Part shown: in pieces, positions 11,921-23,500 of the stretch
Numbering within the stretch: position 1 is the stretch's first letter
Layout of the letters: each line of letters opens with the position of its first letter
DNA from: Gnetum montanum
Taxonomy: Eukaryota > Streptophyta > Gnetopsida > Gnetales > Gnetaceae
DNA length: 64,000 bases
Reading direction: 5' to 3'
Assembly: GCA_015680685.1 (NCBI GenBank)
Contig: MNCI01025042.1
Coordinates: forward strand, 374,294-438,293
Translations under genes and position numbers: made by a program
Notes under the pieces: generated by a model
What the model saw: the letters and a program-made list of their open reading frames with translations, nothing else
Databases searched by the model: none
Told to the model about the DNA's origin: nothing

Positions 11921-13671
11921 ACATCTAGAGGATTGGTCCATAAGACATTGACAAAGAATATGAAACACCACTATGAACATGATACCAACACCATTCATTA
12001 GTTCCTACTTAGACAATGCTTTGCTATGCTTGAGATTGCCTAGGAAATGAGACATGGCAGGGAATAGGGGATAGCTTCAAGGAGATGGGTAAGGTGAACA
12101 AGGGATAGCTTGGATAGAATGGGTAGTTGTGAGATGTAATGCCACAATGGAGTATTGTCAAAGCATGATCCCTCATCGGAGTTCTTGTGAGGGAGTTAGC
12201 ATGCATAGGTGTCCTTCCCTTTAGATTTCAACCTCTCGTTGAAGTGCTTAGAGATGGCCGATCCAAGGCTGAGACGATTGCAAAGTGGCAACTATGCCAT
12301 TTGACATGGGCACTTGTCTTGTCTCATTTTACTTTCATTTTTCTTCTTTTCTTCTCTTTTCTTCCTCTTTTTTTCCATTTCTTTCCTTCTTCTTCTCTTC
12401 TCTTTATTTTTTTTATTACGGGTGAATTGCATAGCCACATAGGTTATTTGAGGGGATATTGGGGTATGCATGCTCAAGTAGCTAGGCTAGCCAATGTAGG
12501 TACATTGGAAAAATGTAGTGTCTCGCTATCATGGTGAAATGCATTCCTAAACAATGCCATCTAGGCTTTATCCTACAAACTCTACACAAAGAAAACAAGA
12601 GAAAACAACCACCATCTGAAATAAGGGCAAAGTCCTGCCTACCTAGGGCATTGTGTGGGTTGCGAGTGTTCTTTTCAGTTCATGTAATGTCCAAAGTAGG
12701 AAGTATAGTGTAGGCATTAGTGGTGGTAAGCTAGAAAGCTCTAGTAGCCACACTAGAAGTGAGCACTCAAGAGGCTAGGAGAAATGCTGATGCAAGTGCT
12801 CAAGACTTCTCACCAATAGGAGGAGCTAGGAAACCCAACAATATGACGAAGAATCATGCTATTGAACATTCTTCCAAAATTCAATGCTGGTTAGTGCTGG
12901 AGGATGGCAACATTGTGGCTAGTCCATAGTACTATTGGGACTCCAATGGGAAGTGTTAACAATGAGAGCTACAGTCAACATGTTTGGCGGTGATGGCGGT
13001 AGCTCCGAAAGGTCAGCAAGATGTCAAACGACATATCCAGACGATCAGCAAGATGCCAAGAATAGTGACATTGCAAATTACCCAATTCCTTAAGATCATA
13101 AATTTCATTCTGGAACTATAGTGGCCCACCCCATTTTGTTCCAAGAGGCGTGGGTAGGTGATAGAAGATTAGAAGTATTCTTGCTTGCTTGTTTTCAAGA
13201 CCTTGTAGGTTGAACCATAGATGCTAGATTGCAATCCTAGTTTTAGGTCTTGGTAGATTGCTGGTTGTGCTAGTTTAAGGTCCCAGTAGACCATGATCCA
13301 ATTTTAAGGTCCAAGAAGACCATGTTGTGCTAGTTTAAGGTCCTAGCAAACCACTGTGCTAGTTTAACATCCTAGTGGACGATGGCTGGCCAATTTAAAG
13401 TTATAGTAGACCATGCTATGGGTGCTAGTTTCAGGTCATAGCCCAAGGACATTCTATGCTAGTTTAACATCATAGTAGACAATCTATGCTCATTTAACAT
13501 CATAGCAAACACTCTATGCCAGTTTAATATCATAGCAGACACTCTATGCTAGTTTAATGTCATAGCGGATGCTCTATGCCAGTTTAACATCATAGCAAAC
13601 TTTCTATTCTAGTTTAACATCATAGTGGACATTTTTCTTACCTTGCTTTATTATTGATGTGATACTACATG
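11921..13671 (-). other. Tat-2 region between pol and 3' LTR
   Basis: No coding region is supported. It contains a long pyrimidine tract at 12330-12420, unassigned sequence, and the spacer-repeat cluster annotated separately at 13200-13645. Confidence 0.6.
13200..13645. repeat. Spacer tandem repeats of Tat-2, downstream of integrase
   Basis: About twelve units with core tagtttaaggtcctagcaga. The last seven are close to 30 bp apart and read ctatgctagtttaacatc (from 13454, 13484 and on). Related clusters lie at 17231-17455, 20130-20480, 28860-28990 and 4510-4585. Confidence 0.8.
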
Positions 13672-16600
13672 TTAGGTGTAATACGGCTTCAGATATAAGT
13701 GGTTCATCAAATTGGCAAACTCGTTGCCATCTAAATCAACAAGCTTGAATGCTCCACTTTCATACACCTTAGTGACCAAGAAAGGCCCTTCCCATTTGGC
13801 TGAGAACTTATTTGCAACTTCATGAATCATCTTGAGGACCATATCCCCTTTCTTGATTGAGCCTTGGTGAAAATTGTGGTGGTGCTTTTTCTGTTTTTTG
13901 TCTTAATACCACTCGATGTGATTAAGCATTTTGATGTGCTCTTCTTCCATAGAGTCAAGATCAATGATTCTTAACTCATTGTTCTGAGCCTCATCTATAA
14001 AGTTTGAGAGGATCATGCGAAGCGATAAGACCTACAATTCAAGGGCCAACACCATTTCAAATCCACACACAAGACTATATGATTTTTTACCTATTGCAGT
14101 TCTGCATGTTGTGTGATTGGTCCAAAGTGCATACACAAGTTACTTATGCCATCCTCACTTGCTCTTGCTAAGCATCTTCTTCAGAAGGTTGATGATGGCC
14201 TTATTGGTGGCCTCTGCTTGGTTGTTTTCCTAAGGATAGTATAGTGAAAAAAAGGAGTGTTTAATGCCGAGGTTTTCATAGAAATATTTTCTTTCTGTGC
14301 TACTAAATTGTGGCCCATTGTCTATAATTATGTCCATAGGAAGACCAAATTAGGTTACTATATTATCCATAATGAATTTGCAAACCTATTGAGATGTGGT
14401 CTTCCTAAGGGAAATAGCTTCTACCCATTTCATGAAATACTCATTTGTGGTAATAATAAAGATATGTCCTACAGAAGACTTAGGTGTCATAGGTCCTATG
14501 ATGTCTAATTCCCAACATTGAAATGACCATGTGATTTGTGTAGTGTGCAACTCTATAGGTGACACATGTATTAGATTCCCATGTCGTTGGCATATGTCAC
14601 ATTTTCTGACCTTGGAAATACAATCACATTTCATATAAGGCCAATAGTAGCCTAGATGTCTAATTTTTTCCACCATTGCCCTGGGAGATATATGCCCTCC
14701 ACATAGTCCCCATGGACTTGTTCCACAATTCTTTGTGCTTTGCTGCTGCTAACACAAGTTAATAGTATCTTGTCATAAGATCTATGACATAAAATATTGT
14801 CACCCATGAGGAGGTATTCCCATGCTCATTTTCGTACTGTGTCCTTTTGGGCAGATGTCAAGGTTTGTGGAGGCTTTCCATGTTGTAGGTATGCTTAGAT
14901 GTCATCATACAATTCTTGAGTGTGGGATACACTTACAAACGCGATACTTTTTGTGTGAATGATAGGGTTAGTGCACTCTACTATTGAAGTGGGTAAGGTA
15001 GCAAACATATTTGGTGACATGCTTAAAGCTAAAGTGGCCAATGCATCAGCTATAGCATTTTCATTGCAAGGAATGTGTTGAACATCTAAGATTGCAAATT
15101 GTTTTAGTAAGTATTTCACCAAATCACAATAAGGTTGTAAGTGTTATGCCTTACAGGCATAGACCTCAATGACTTGGTTAATGACCAACTATGAATCACC
15201 TCGAATTGCTATACTTTGAATGCCTAGCTCCTGAGCTACTAGAATGCCTCTTAGGAGACCTTTGTATTCTGCTATGTTATTGGTACAAAGAAATGTAAAG
15301 TGGTATGCAAAAGGTCAAATTTATCTAGAAGGAAATGTAATAATGGTAGCAGCACTACCACCTTGCATGGTTGAAGCACCATTAGAGTGCGAAACTACCT
15401 CGAATTCTGTAGGCATTGGGCTTATACTGCTAACATGCTCATCTGGGAATTCTGGATCTATGGTAGCCTGATCATTTATGGGTGATGCCATGAGTTGCAT
15501 GGTTATTTCTTGACCCCTTTTGGATGACTATGCTACGTATTGTAGGTCAAACTCTGCAGTTATTACTTTCCATCTAGCTATTCTACTATTTTCATATATG
15601 TTGGTTGTAATGACCCTAAGTATGTTACTTTTGCAAATTTTGTTAACCTACTACAGAAGAGGTAGTGTCTCCATTTCTTAAGTGCAAAGACTAAGGCAAG
15701 ATAATTATTTTCCACATCATTGTATTTTTCCTCATGAGCTATTAGCACATTACTCAAGTAGTAAATAGGAATTTCAGAACCATCATCTCTCTTTTGACAA
15801 AGTAAAGAAGTAATGGACATGTCTGAGGTTGCGAGGTAGATGTAGAAAGGCTTGTCTCTTTGTGGAGGGTAGATAGTTGGAATATGAACCAACTCCTTTT
15901 TCAAGTTGTCAAATGCTTCTTGGCATTGATTTGTCCATTTGAAGTTAACACCCTTTTTGAGTAGGTGTTACATTGGGTGTAACTTATCAGTCAACCTAGT
16001 AATAAATCTATGTATAAATTGTATTCTACCTTGCAATCCACATAGCTCTTTAAGGTTTGCGGCTGGTGCTAAGTTAATAATAGCCTTGACCTTATCACGA
16101 TCTATGTGTATTCCTGTTTCTGACACTACAAAGCCCAACATGTGACCAGTTTTAATGCCGAAGATACACTTTTTGGGATTAAGGCAAACATCATGTCTAC
16201 GGCAACGTTGAAGGACTAGGTTCAAGTTATTTGCATGGTCATGAGCATTTTTAGACTTAACTGCTATATCATCAACAAAGTCATTTAGTTGTTCTAGAAG
16301 ATAGTCACTAAAGATGTAGGTCATGACATATTAGTATGTTTCTCTAGTGTTTTTTAGTCCAAATGGCATCATTGTATAGTAGAATGTCCCCCAAGGGGTC
16401 ATGAAAGTAGTAGCAAGTTGATGTTCTAGGTTTATATGAAGGATAACAAGGCATGGCTAGCTATAGTATCAACAAGTCGGTCAATACTGGGCAATGGGAA
16501 ATTATCTTTGATGGTTTCCTTGTTTAAGTCTTAGAAGTCTATGCAAATGCATATATCCCTAGTTTTCGTAGGGACAACTATGATGTTGCATAATCAACTA

Positions 16601-17135
16601 CCTGGATGAACCTAGCCTAATAGAGCTTAGTGATCTCATCATGAATGGCTAATGCAATCTCTAGCTTGATTTTATGAGCTTTTTGTTTGACTAGCTTGAC
16701 ACATGGATCTAAGATGATGTTGTGTTGTATTATGTGTGGGTCTAAGCCCAACATTTCTTCAAAAGATCATGAAAACACTTTGACATTATCGTTAAGGACT
16801 CTAGAGATATTCTGCTGGATTTGTGGCTCCAATAAAGAGTTAAGTTTCAAAATTCTCACCTCACCCTTACATGTTGTTATGGGGATTTCTATGAGTGGAT
16901 CTTCAATTACATCACTAGCTTCTAAATCTAAAGCTTGGACCAGATGTTCTTTCCAATCTAGTGATGTTTCTAAGGATGCTATGTTGGTGTTACAAGGAGG
17001 CGATTCAAAGTCCAAAAGCTCTATGTTCATGCATCTCATGAGTCTACCATGGGGTCCAATTAAGATTAAAGGTGAACGAAGATTCTCATGTGTGCTCATT
17101 TTCCCAAACGATCCTACAAAATGACCAAAAAACAA
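13672..17135 (-). pseudogene. pol: Tat-2 pol: reverse transcriptase, two RNase H domains, integrase
   Basis: Domains on the minus strand, in order. An N-terminal linker (17135-16767). Reverse transcriptase with catalytic FVDDIAVKS near 16270. The retroviral-type RNase H (15904-15578, with ATSDMSITSLL and EEKYNDVENNYLALVFAL). A second, RNase H1-type domain (about 15500-14990, with NNIAEYKGLL, a GDS motif, and ADALATLA). Integrase with a KCDICQRH zinc motif (about 14600), WELDIIGPM and DNGPQFSS catalytic blocks, and a C-terminal WEGPFLV...LKPYY domain ending in TAA at 13672. The dual RNase H is the recognised mark of the Tat lineage. Products would copy and integrate the element. At least a dozen stops, mostly TAG, and several frameshifts make it inactive. 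Unusually, it is separated from protease by 3.4 kb carrying the extra gene. Confidence 0.9.
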
Positions 17136-17230
17136 AAAAACATCAATTGGTACATGTCTAATAAGGCAAAATGAAGCAAAGTATTAAAATTAGGAAAATA
17201 TCACTATAAAAAGGTAACTATGTAGTATCT

Positions 17231-17455
17231 CAAAATGGCTAGTTTAAGGTCTTAGCAGACCATGACTATGCGTAAGGTGTAAATAGAATTTTAAAATTTC
17301 TAGTTTAAGGTCTTAGTGGACTGTGACTATGTGTAAGGTATAAAAAAAATTTCAAAATTGCCAATTTAAGATCTTAGTGGACAATGACTAAGTGTAAGGT
17401 GTAAATAGAATTTCAAAATTTCTAGTTTAAGGTCTTAGCAGACCACCACTATGCA
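17231..17455. repeat. Spacer repeats, four units of about 61 bp
   Basis: Each unit holds tagtttaaggtcttagcaga plus ctatgcgtaaggtgtaaa. It lies between the pol start and the upstream region of the extra gene. Confidence 0.8.
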
Positions 17456-17838
17456 TAAAGTGTAAAGCTTAAGCCAAACTTGATAGGTTTGGAGTGTGGG
17501 GTTGAGCTAAATGTTCCTTGGACAAGCAAGAAAAATGTAAAAATTTTAAAATGTAAAAAAAAAATTGAGAAAACCTATGTTACGCTGCACAGGACATGGG
17601 GTGTTCTGCGTTATGTGCAGGACAAAGAGCATCCTATGTTACGCGTGGAACATAGAGCATCCTGTGTTACACGTGGGATGTGGGACATCCTAAAAAAGTG
17701 ACATGTTATGTAAACCTAGAGGGTATAAATAAGGGTTTACCTATGGTAAACCTGTCATTTTCACCATTAGAGCTAACAGTCTAGAGCGTAGCATATACAA
17801 AGCGCAACAACTGACAAGCCAGAGCTTGATAACAAGAC
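17456..17838 (+). promoter_or_regulatory. Promoter-like region of the Tat-2 extra gene
   Basis: It contains a TATA box (tataaat at 17724-17730) in the plus orientation. Before it are short repeats built from ctatgttacgc and gcatcctatgttacgc (17575-17690), similar to the gctacgctat dyads of this family's LTRs. A candidate ATG follows at 17834-17845. Promoter activity is inferred. Confidence 0.45.
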
Positions 17839-18949
17839 AATGGCACACAGAAGTGAGCATAGATACCAGGGCCTTGCTAATGTGGATGAAGGCAATCACA
17901 CCCTATGACGTCTCCCTAGGGCATGCATTGAAGAGCATTAGGAGGGCACCATCTACCAGGTACGTCATCACATTACCTCTCCCCTCCTTGTTTTTTGTTG
18001 TTTTTTCTTAAGGAAATTCTTGAGGTTTTGTGGGTTTTAGAGTGTTTTAGAGGGTAGCCTGCATGGAGCAAGAACCACCATTGCTACTTCCTGCACCATG
18101 ATTGCCATTACCACTATGACTACTATGCTATGGCCACAACCCCCCACCATGGCCAAGAACGGCATAGGCACCATAGATCATACACATTTTTTTGGGTTTC
18201 AATGGTGATCTGGGTTGAGATAGTAGGCAAGGGTTTTGTTACAGGCTTTTGGGTGTAGGGAAGAGCAAGGTGAGATAAGGGTTTGCTGCATCCGGCACGG
18301 TGGTACAAAATAGGGGTTTTACGCATCCTATGTAGCGTAATGTGGGGGGGGGGTTTGGATACTACACATTCCACATTTCATGATAGGCTTTTTGTGTGTT
18401 CCACATAGTGGAGTAGGGCAAGGGTTTTGCAAGTGTCCCACATCAGCTCTCAAGCTCTGCAATGTCCTTGATAGTGTATCTAGATTTTTCCATTACTACT
18501 TTCCTGGGAGCATGACTAAGTTTTTGTACATTTTCTAATTAAGTATAATTTCTATGCTACATGGGATACAATTGCTATGCTATGCGGGATTCCATAGTTG
18601 CTATGCTACGTGGGACGCGAGGGGCATGATGGACACTTAAACAAAATTTTTTCCATTACTTGTCTTATTGTTGTTACACTCCATGGGAACATGACAAGTA
18701 CTTAGAAAAAGTTTTTCTCTAGGACTGTCATACTCTATGGGAGTGTAACCAACGCTTAGAGAAATTTTTTCTTTAAAACTATCATGCTATACAAGAGCGT
18801 GATCAACACTTTAAAAAATTTTTGTTTCCAAACTGTCACGCTCCACGGGAGTGTGACCAAAACTTAGAAAAATTTTCGAGAGAAAAACGAGAGTTCTTTT
18901 TTTTTTCTACAGCCTTATGACTAACGTTTTTTTTTTTTTCATATAACAG
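17839..18949 (+). pseudogene. Tat-2 extra gene, 5' part
   Basis: A candidate start gives MAHRSEHRYQGLANVDEGN then a stop; further exons are not certain. 18280-18870 holds LTR-like repeats: cacgctccacgggagtgtgac and cttagaaaaattttc recur three or four times, echoing acttagaaaaattttgtgg in the LTRs. It ends in a long T tract and an acceptor, catataacag, at 18949. The central coding part found in Tat-1 (1-3150) is missing, so this copy is probably internally deleted. Confidence 0.4.
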
Positions 18950-19925
18950 CTTTGTGACTTAAATGGAACTCCAGATGGATGGTTGAAGTTGAAGATGTGC
19001 CTAAACTCCCTCTAGAAGCAATAGAGGTGCCTCATCATATATATGATGAGATATGACAAGGCACGAAAATACATGCTACACTTGGCATGGTCATTTTCAG
19101 AGTGTAGATGCATAAACAAAGACCTCTGGAAACAAGTTCAAAAATTGAAAAAAGAAAAGACAAGTAAGGTAGCTAAGCTACATGATTTGCAATCATAGAA
19201 TGAGTTCTTGATGGCCTATGAAAACTCAGATGATAGCTAGCATACGGCCATCATTGATTATGCCTGATATTGGTTGATCGTAAGGGGCAAAAACAAAGCC
19301 ATGCATGAAGTGATTGAATAATGCCTGCAAATGGATCTCTTGGCTCAAAAGAACCAAGATTGGAAAGATTATAGTGCTAAGGTATATGAATGAGGGCAAG
19401 CACAAAAGAATCATAAGCACATGTAAAAAATGGAATGTGCTACTTACCACCAAAAGTACAAAGATGAGTCCATAGAATGTTGAGGACATGAGCTATTCCT
19501 TGACGCGATTAGTGCTAACCAGGCCTATAATAGATTTTTGAAGCATTTAGTGATCGGTGAATTCCTAGAAATGGAAATGACCATGCCTTTTGGGGAGGCC
19601 ACCTCTGCTACATTTTCTCTAGGGCCACCCACATGGAAAACTATGGAGAAAGGGAAAATCTTAATAGGCATTGATTTAGGGGAGGAAGACTAGGAAAATT
19701 TGACTAAGGAAGAAATCCTCCAGTGCTTGGAATCTGGCCTTAGCAGAATACCACAAAAAATGGATGTGGGCCCATCTCAGGTTAGTTAAGTTTACTTTAT
19801 TACAATTTATGTCATGATAGCCTCATATGTTATCATGCTTACTCATTGATTTATTATTTTGTCCTTGGTTTATGCAGGATCCAAATGAAGATGCAGGACC
19901 TAGTGGAGTTCCTAACCCAATGTAA
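18950..19925 (+). pseudogene. Tat-2 extra gene, C-terminal exons
   Basis: Two exons, 18950-19780 and 19878-19925, are joined by a clean intron (CAG|GTTAGT ... TTATGCAG|GATCC). The first encodes a lysine- and glutamate-rich, probably coiled-coil protein with LWKQVQKLKKEK near 19120, matching LWKQVVTFREKNK in Tat-1 at 3312-3350. Joining the exons keeps one frame through MDVGPSQ and DPNEDAGPSGVPNPM to a TAA at 19923. Nine or so premature stops precede it. The function is unknown. The gene runs opposite to gag-protease and pol of the element. Confidence 0.7.
19781..19877 (+). other. Last intron of the Tat-2 extra gene
   Basis: 97 bp with consensus splice sites (GTTAGT donor, tttatgcag acceptor, and a pyrimidine and T-rich stretch before it). 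Same place and same length as intron 3973-4069 in Tat-1. Confidence 0.75.
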
Positions 19926-20129
19926 GGAGAGAATCCATAGCCCATACATTGATATTTTAAAATATTTGAAAAGTAACCCGATTGTTGGGCAATATTGTAA
20001 CCTTGAATGTGGACATAATTTTGGACTATGTATTACACTTACTATTTAATAACGAGTATGATGCTCATTCCATTTCTTTTGCTTGGAATTTTTGTTCATG
20101 TAGTTACGCCCCTTGTGGACCCCGATGCT

Positions 20130-20480
20130 GTAGTTTAAGACCATTTCAGGCCACGTTGTAGTTTAAGGCCATTTCGGGCCATGGGTAGTTTAAGGTCGTT
20201 CTAGGCCATGGCTAGTTTAAGGCCATTTCTGGCCATGCTATAGTTTAAGGCCATGGCTAGTTTAAGGTCATTTTAGGCCATGCTATAGTTTAAGGCCATT
20301 TCGGAAAATGGCTAGTTGTAATAAAGAATTGGTTACCAATTTTAGGCCTTGGTGAGCCATGTGATAGTTTAAGGCTGTTCCAAGCCATGCAATAGTTTAA
20401 GGTCATTCTGAGCCATGCAATAGTTTAAGGTCATTCTGAGCCATGCGATAGTTTAAGGTTGTTCCAAACCATGGTTCTAT
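20130..20480. repeat. Spacer repeats between the Tat-2 extra gene and protease
   Basis: About eleven units of roughly 25-30 bp with core tagtttaaggccattt and ggccatg, reading in one orientation. Confidence 0.85.
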
Positions 20481-20575
20481 AACTAACTCAAAAGGTAAAA
20501 ATAATGCAAAATCGAAACTATACTAACAAAAGCATTAAGAATAAGAGAAGTAAAGGAGTAAATTAGGGACATGCC

Positions 20576-23500
20576 CTAATCACGTAAATGTTTCCTAACC
20601 CAATGTGGGTTAGGCGAGGCATAGGACCTGGAAGACTTGAGATGACACCCTTCTAAGTTATCATCTACTACTAAAGAAGGAAACTCTACCCATGTAGTTT
20701 CCTCACGCAAATTGTTAGTTTTGCTTGGTTCACTTACTGAACAACATTGGGTTTTATCACACATGGATGATGCATCTTCGAAGACTTCTATCTCTAACCC
20801 TTGCTCTATATCTATATTGTTAATAGCCCGAGGGGCTACATTATCACCAAAGATTACCACCTCTCCACCCACATAGGGTAGGTGGATCTCTTGGTATATA
20901 GGTGAAGAGACAACCCTTAATTGGGCTAACCAAGATCTTCCCAAGATTAAATTCAACCTAGGCATCTCTTCTATCACGATGAATTTTGCATTAGTGGAAA
21001 ATTGATCCGCTACCACAAAATTGATAGTGATGGTTCCCTTGACCATAGTGCATGTCCCATTAAATGACTTCAAACAAGAAGTTTTTGTGGGCCTAATTTG
21101 ATCCACTAGGCCTAGCTTGTCAACAACAGGGAATGGAATTACGTTGGTTGTGGCCCCATCATCAACATGCATCCTATGAATCCTGTATTGACCTACACAA
21201 ATTGTTATAAATATAGGGGTAGTGGTTACTTGACCCCTTTTAGGATCATCTTTAATGGCTTCATCATGAAAAGTTAAAGGGATTGATCATGGTTCTTCAG
21301 CCACAAGTGATAGCATGACAACATTGATGGCTCTTTCCTCTGCTAGCATATCTTCCTTAACAAGAATAGATGCCAACATGTGAATTAAAGCCTCATGATG
21401 CACCAAAAAATTCATTATTAAATCTTACAAACTTAAAGTTGTACTTTTTTTGTTTTTAAAGCTTTTCTAACCTATGTGAGTGCGTCTAAGAAATCCTGTC
21501 CACCATCCAGGTGTTTGGTGATTTTTGTTTCCTCTATACATCCTAAAAGATGGATTTCCCAAGGGGGAGGAGACGAGGCTTTTGGTTGAACTATGGGCTT
21601 TTGACCCTCAGGTGTTGATTGTTGCATGTGTGTGTGGATGTTGGTGGCTTTTTACAATAAGGTCATGGGGACTGCTGACAAGGGGGTGGGCTAGGGGGGG
21701 CCTAGTGCAGTGCATTTCCTAGTCATCTTATCTACTAGGAATTCATCATGTCTCCTTGGGTGAGAAGGTTGTGATGTAGTTCCCATCACTAGACTCTAGA
21801 TAGATTGAGAGTCTATATGTTTTGACATCCTTATAACAAAAGGTGTCCAAGTTGTTGTAGTAGCATGTTGGGGGGCCCTAACTACAAAGTGTGTGACGGG
21901 CCTCTGTGGCAATACCTTAATGACAAAAGAGGCTTGTGGCCTAAGTGACACTGAAGCTTTGGCACCATGAGAAGGTACATGAACCACAAATGATTCATGT
22001 GTTGACTCTACATTATCATCAACATTAATAGTGTTAATGGTATATTTTCTATTACTAGTGTTCAGTGGGTCCTTATAGATGTTCATCGATTGTTTCTCTA
22101 GCTGAACAGGACTATTTTCATGAAGGATCAACTTACCCTAATCAATCATAAGAAATAGTCCTGTTCTCTAGCTGAACAGGACTATTTTCATGAATTTCAT
22201 CTTTTAATGCTAAGAAATAATTTGTGTCGTGGCCACACAATTGGTGGTAGTTGTAAAATCGATCCAGCCTAAAATTTTTGGGTACTTGAGGCTCATTACG
22301 CATAGCTACAGAGGGGTCCCAAAAGATCTCACAGTACCTCTCATGCTGCTTGTGGGCATCTTCTGAAATTTTCTTATATTGAATACACCCGACACTAAGT
22401 AATTGATCTAAAAGCTATGATGGCTTAATTGACAAAGGGGTGTATTTGAAGCAATCCTTATGCTCAAAGTTTGACCTCAGTGAAGTTTGTGTTATGGCTA
22501 TTAACATCGTGGGTTGGTTGGTCCCTGCATTACTAGAGCTCGACATCTTGTTGGTGGTGGCTAAGGTCTTAGGCACCTTAGCCGCCTATTTTTTGTTGTT
22601 GTTTTTGTCTTCACCTGCCACAGTAGCCATAGTGGTTGTAGTGGCCTTCCCCTTTTCTTTATCTTTCTTTGCATGTGTAGTCTCGTAAGTTATGTAAGTG
22701 GGATATCTGCTAGCCTCAGCCACATCTTGTATGCTTTTTATCTAAGCAAAGGCTTGGCTAAGGGAGTGTGGTGCTAAATAGTATAGCTTAGAATTGATGA
22801 AGTAATTTACAACACCCTTAAAAATGGCCAGTAGATGGGCTTCAGCAATCAGCTCATGAATCTCCTTTAAGGCAACACTCCAACATTGTATGAATTTCTA
22901 GAAAGGTTCTAATGCTTCTTGTTTAACATTCATGAGTTGGTCTAAGGTAGCTTCTAGCTTCAAGTTGTACTTGAAGCAAGTTACAAACTAACTTAGCAAC
23001 TCTTCCAAAGATGAAATAGAAGCATGTAATACTAGTGTAAAGCTTTGTCAATCAAGGACATGGCGAAGACACGAATGATTTCATGCAGCCACAGTTGCAG
23101 TAATAAGGACTCAAATCAAAAAGTAACTAGGTGGGAATTTGGATCACCCTCTCTATTCTATTTTGCAAGTTGAGGAAGCTAAATTATGGGAGGCAACGTG
23201 AGCGAAGGCATGATGGAACTAATAGGATCATCCTGATAAAAGTCCATTACATGGACTATTTTAGAGTTGGTGGCTTTAAGCTGCTTGACTTCATCGATGA
23301 GGGTTTGAATAAGCTAAAAAGATTGCTCTAGACCTAGAGGTGTTATGGAAGGTTGCATTAGTTGGACTACCCATGGCACCGTCGGAGCATCCATCATTGA
23401 TGGTGCTATTGGTGTAGCTATCATTCCCATTGGGGGTGCTATCGAAGCAGCTCCCATCGGTGGCGCCATCTAAATGGCCCACAACCTTGTGGGTGGTGCC

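Noticed and set aside
12187-12537. 116-residue ORF with a phenylalanine/leucine-rich middle
   Set aside because: It is made by the pyrimidine tract at 12330-12420; there is no homology between copies.
13454-13645. Regular 30 bp repeats resembling a CRISPR array
   Set aside because: Units are contiguous and degenerate without unique spacers, and lie inside a plant retrotransposon.
21172-21172. VDDGAT protease active site as a novel variant
   Set aside because: D-D-G or D-N-G in place of D-S-G is found in plant gypsy proteases, and it is the same in all three Tat copies here.
22440-22688. Hydrophobic 82-residue plus-strand ORF
   Set aside because: Antisense of Tat-2 gag, which carries recognisable gag motifs on the minus strand.
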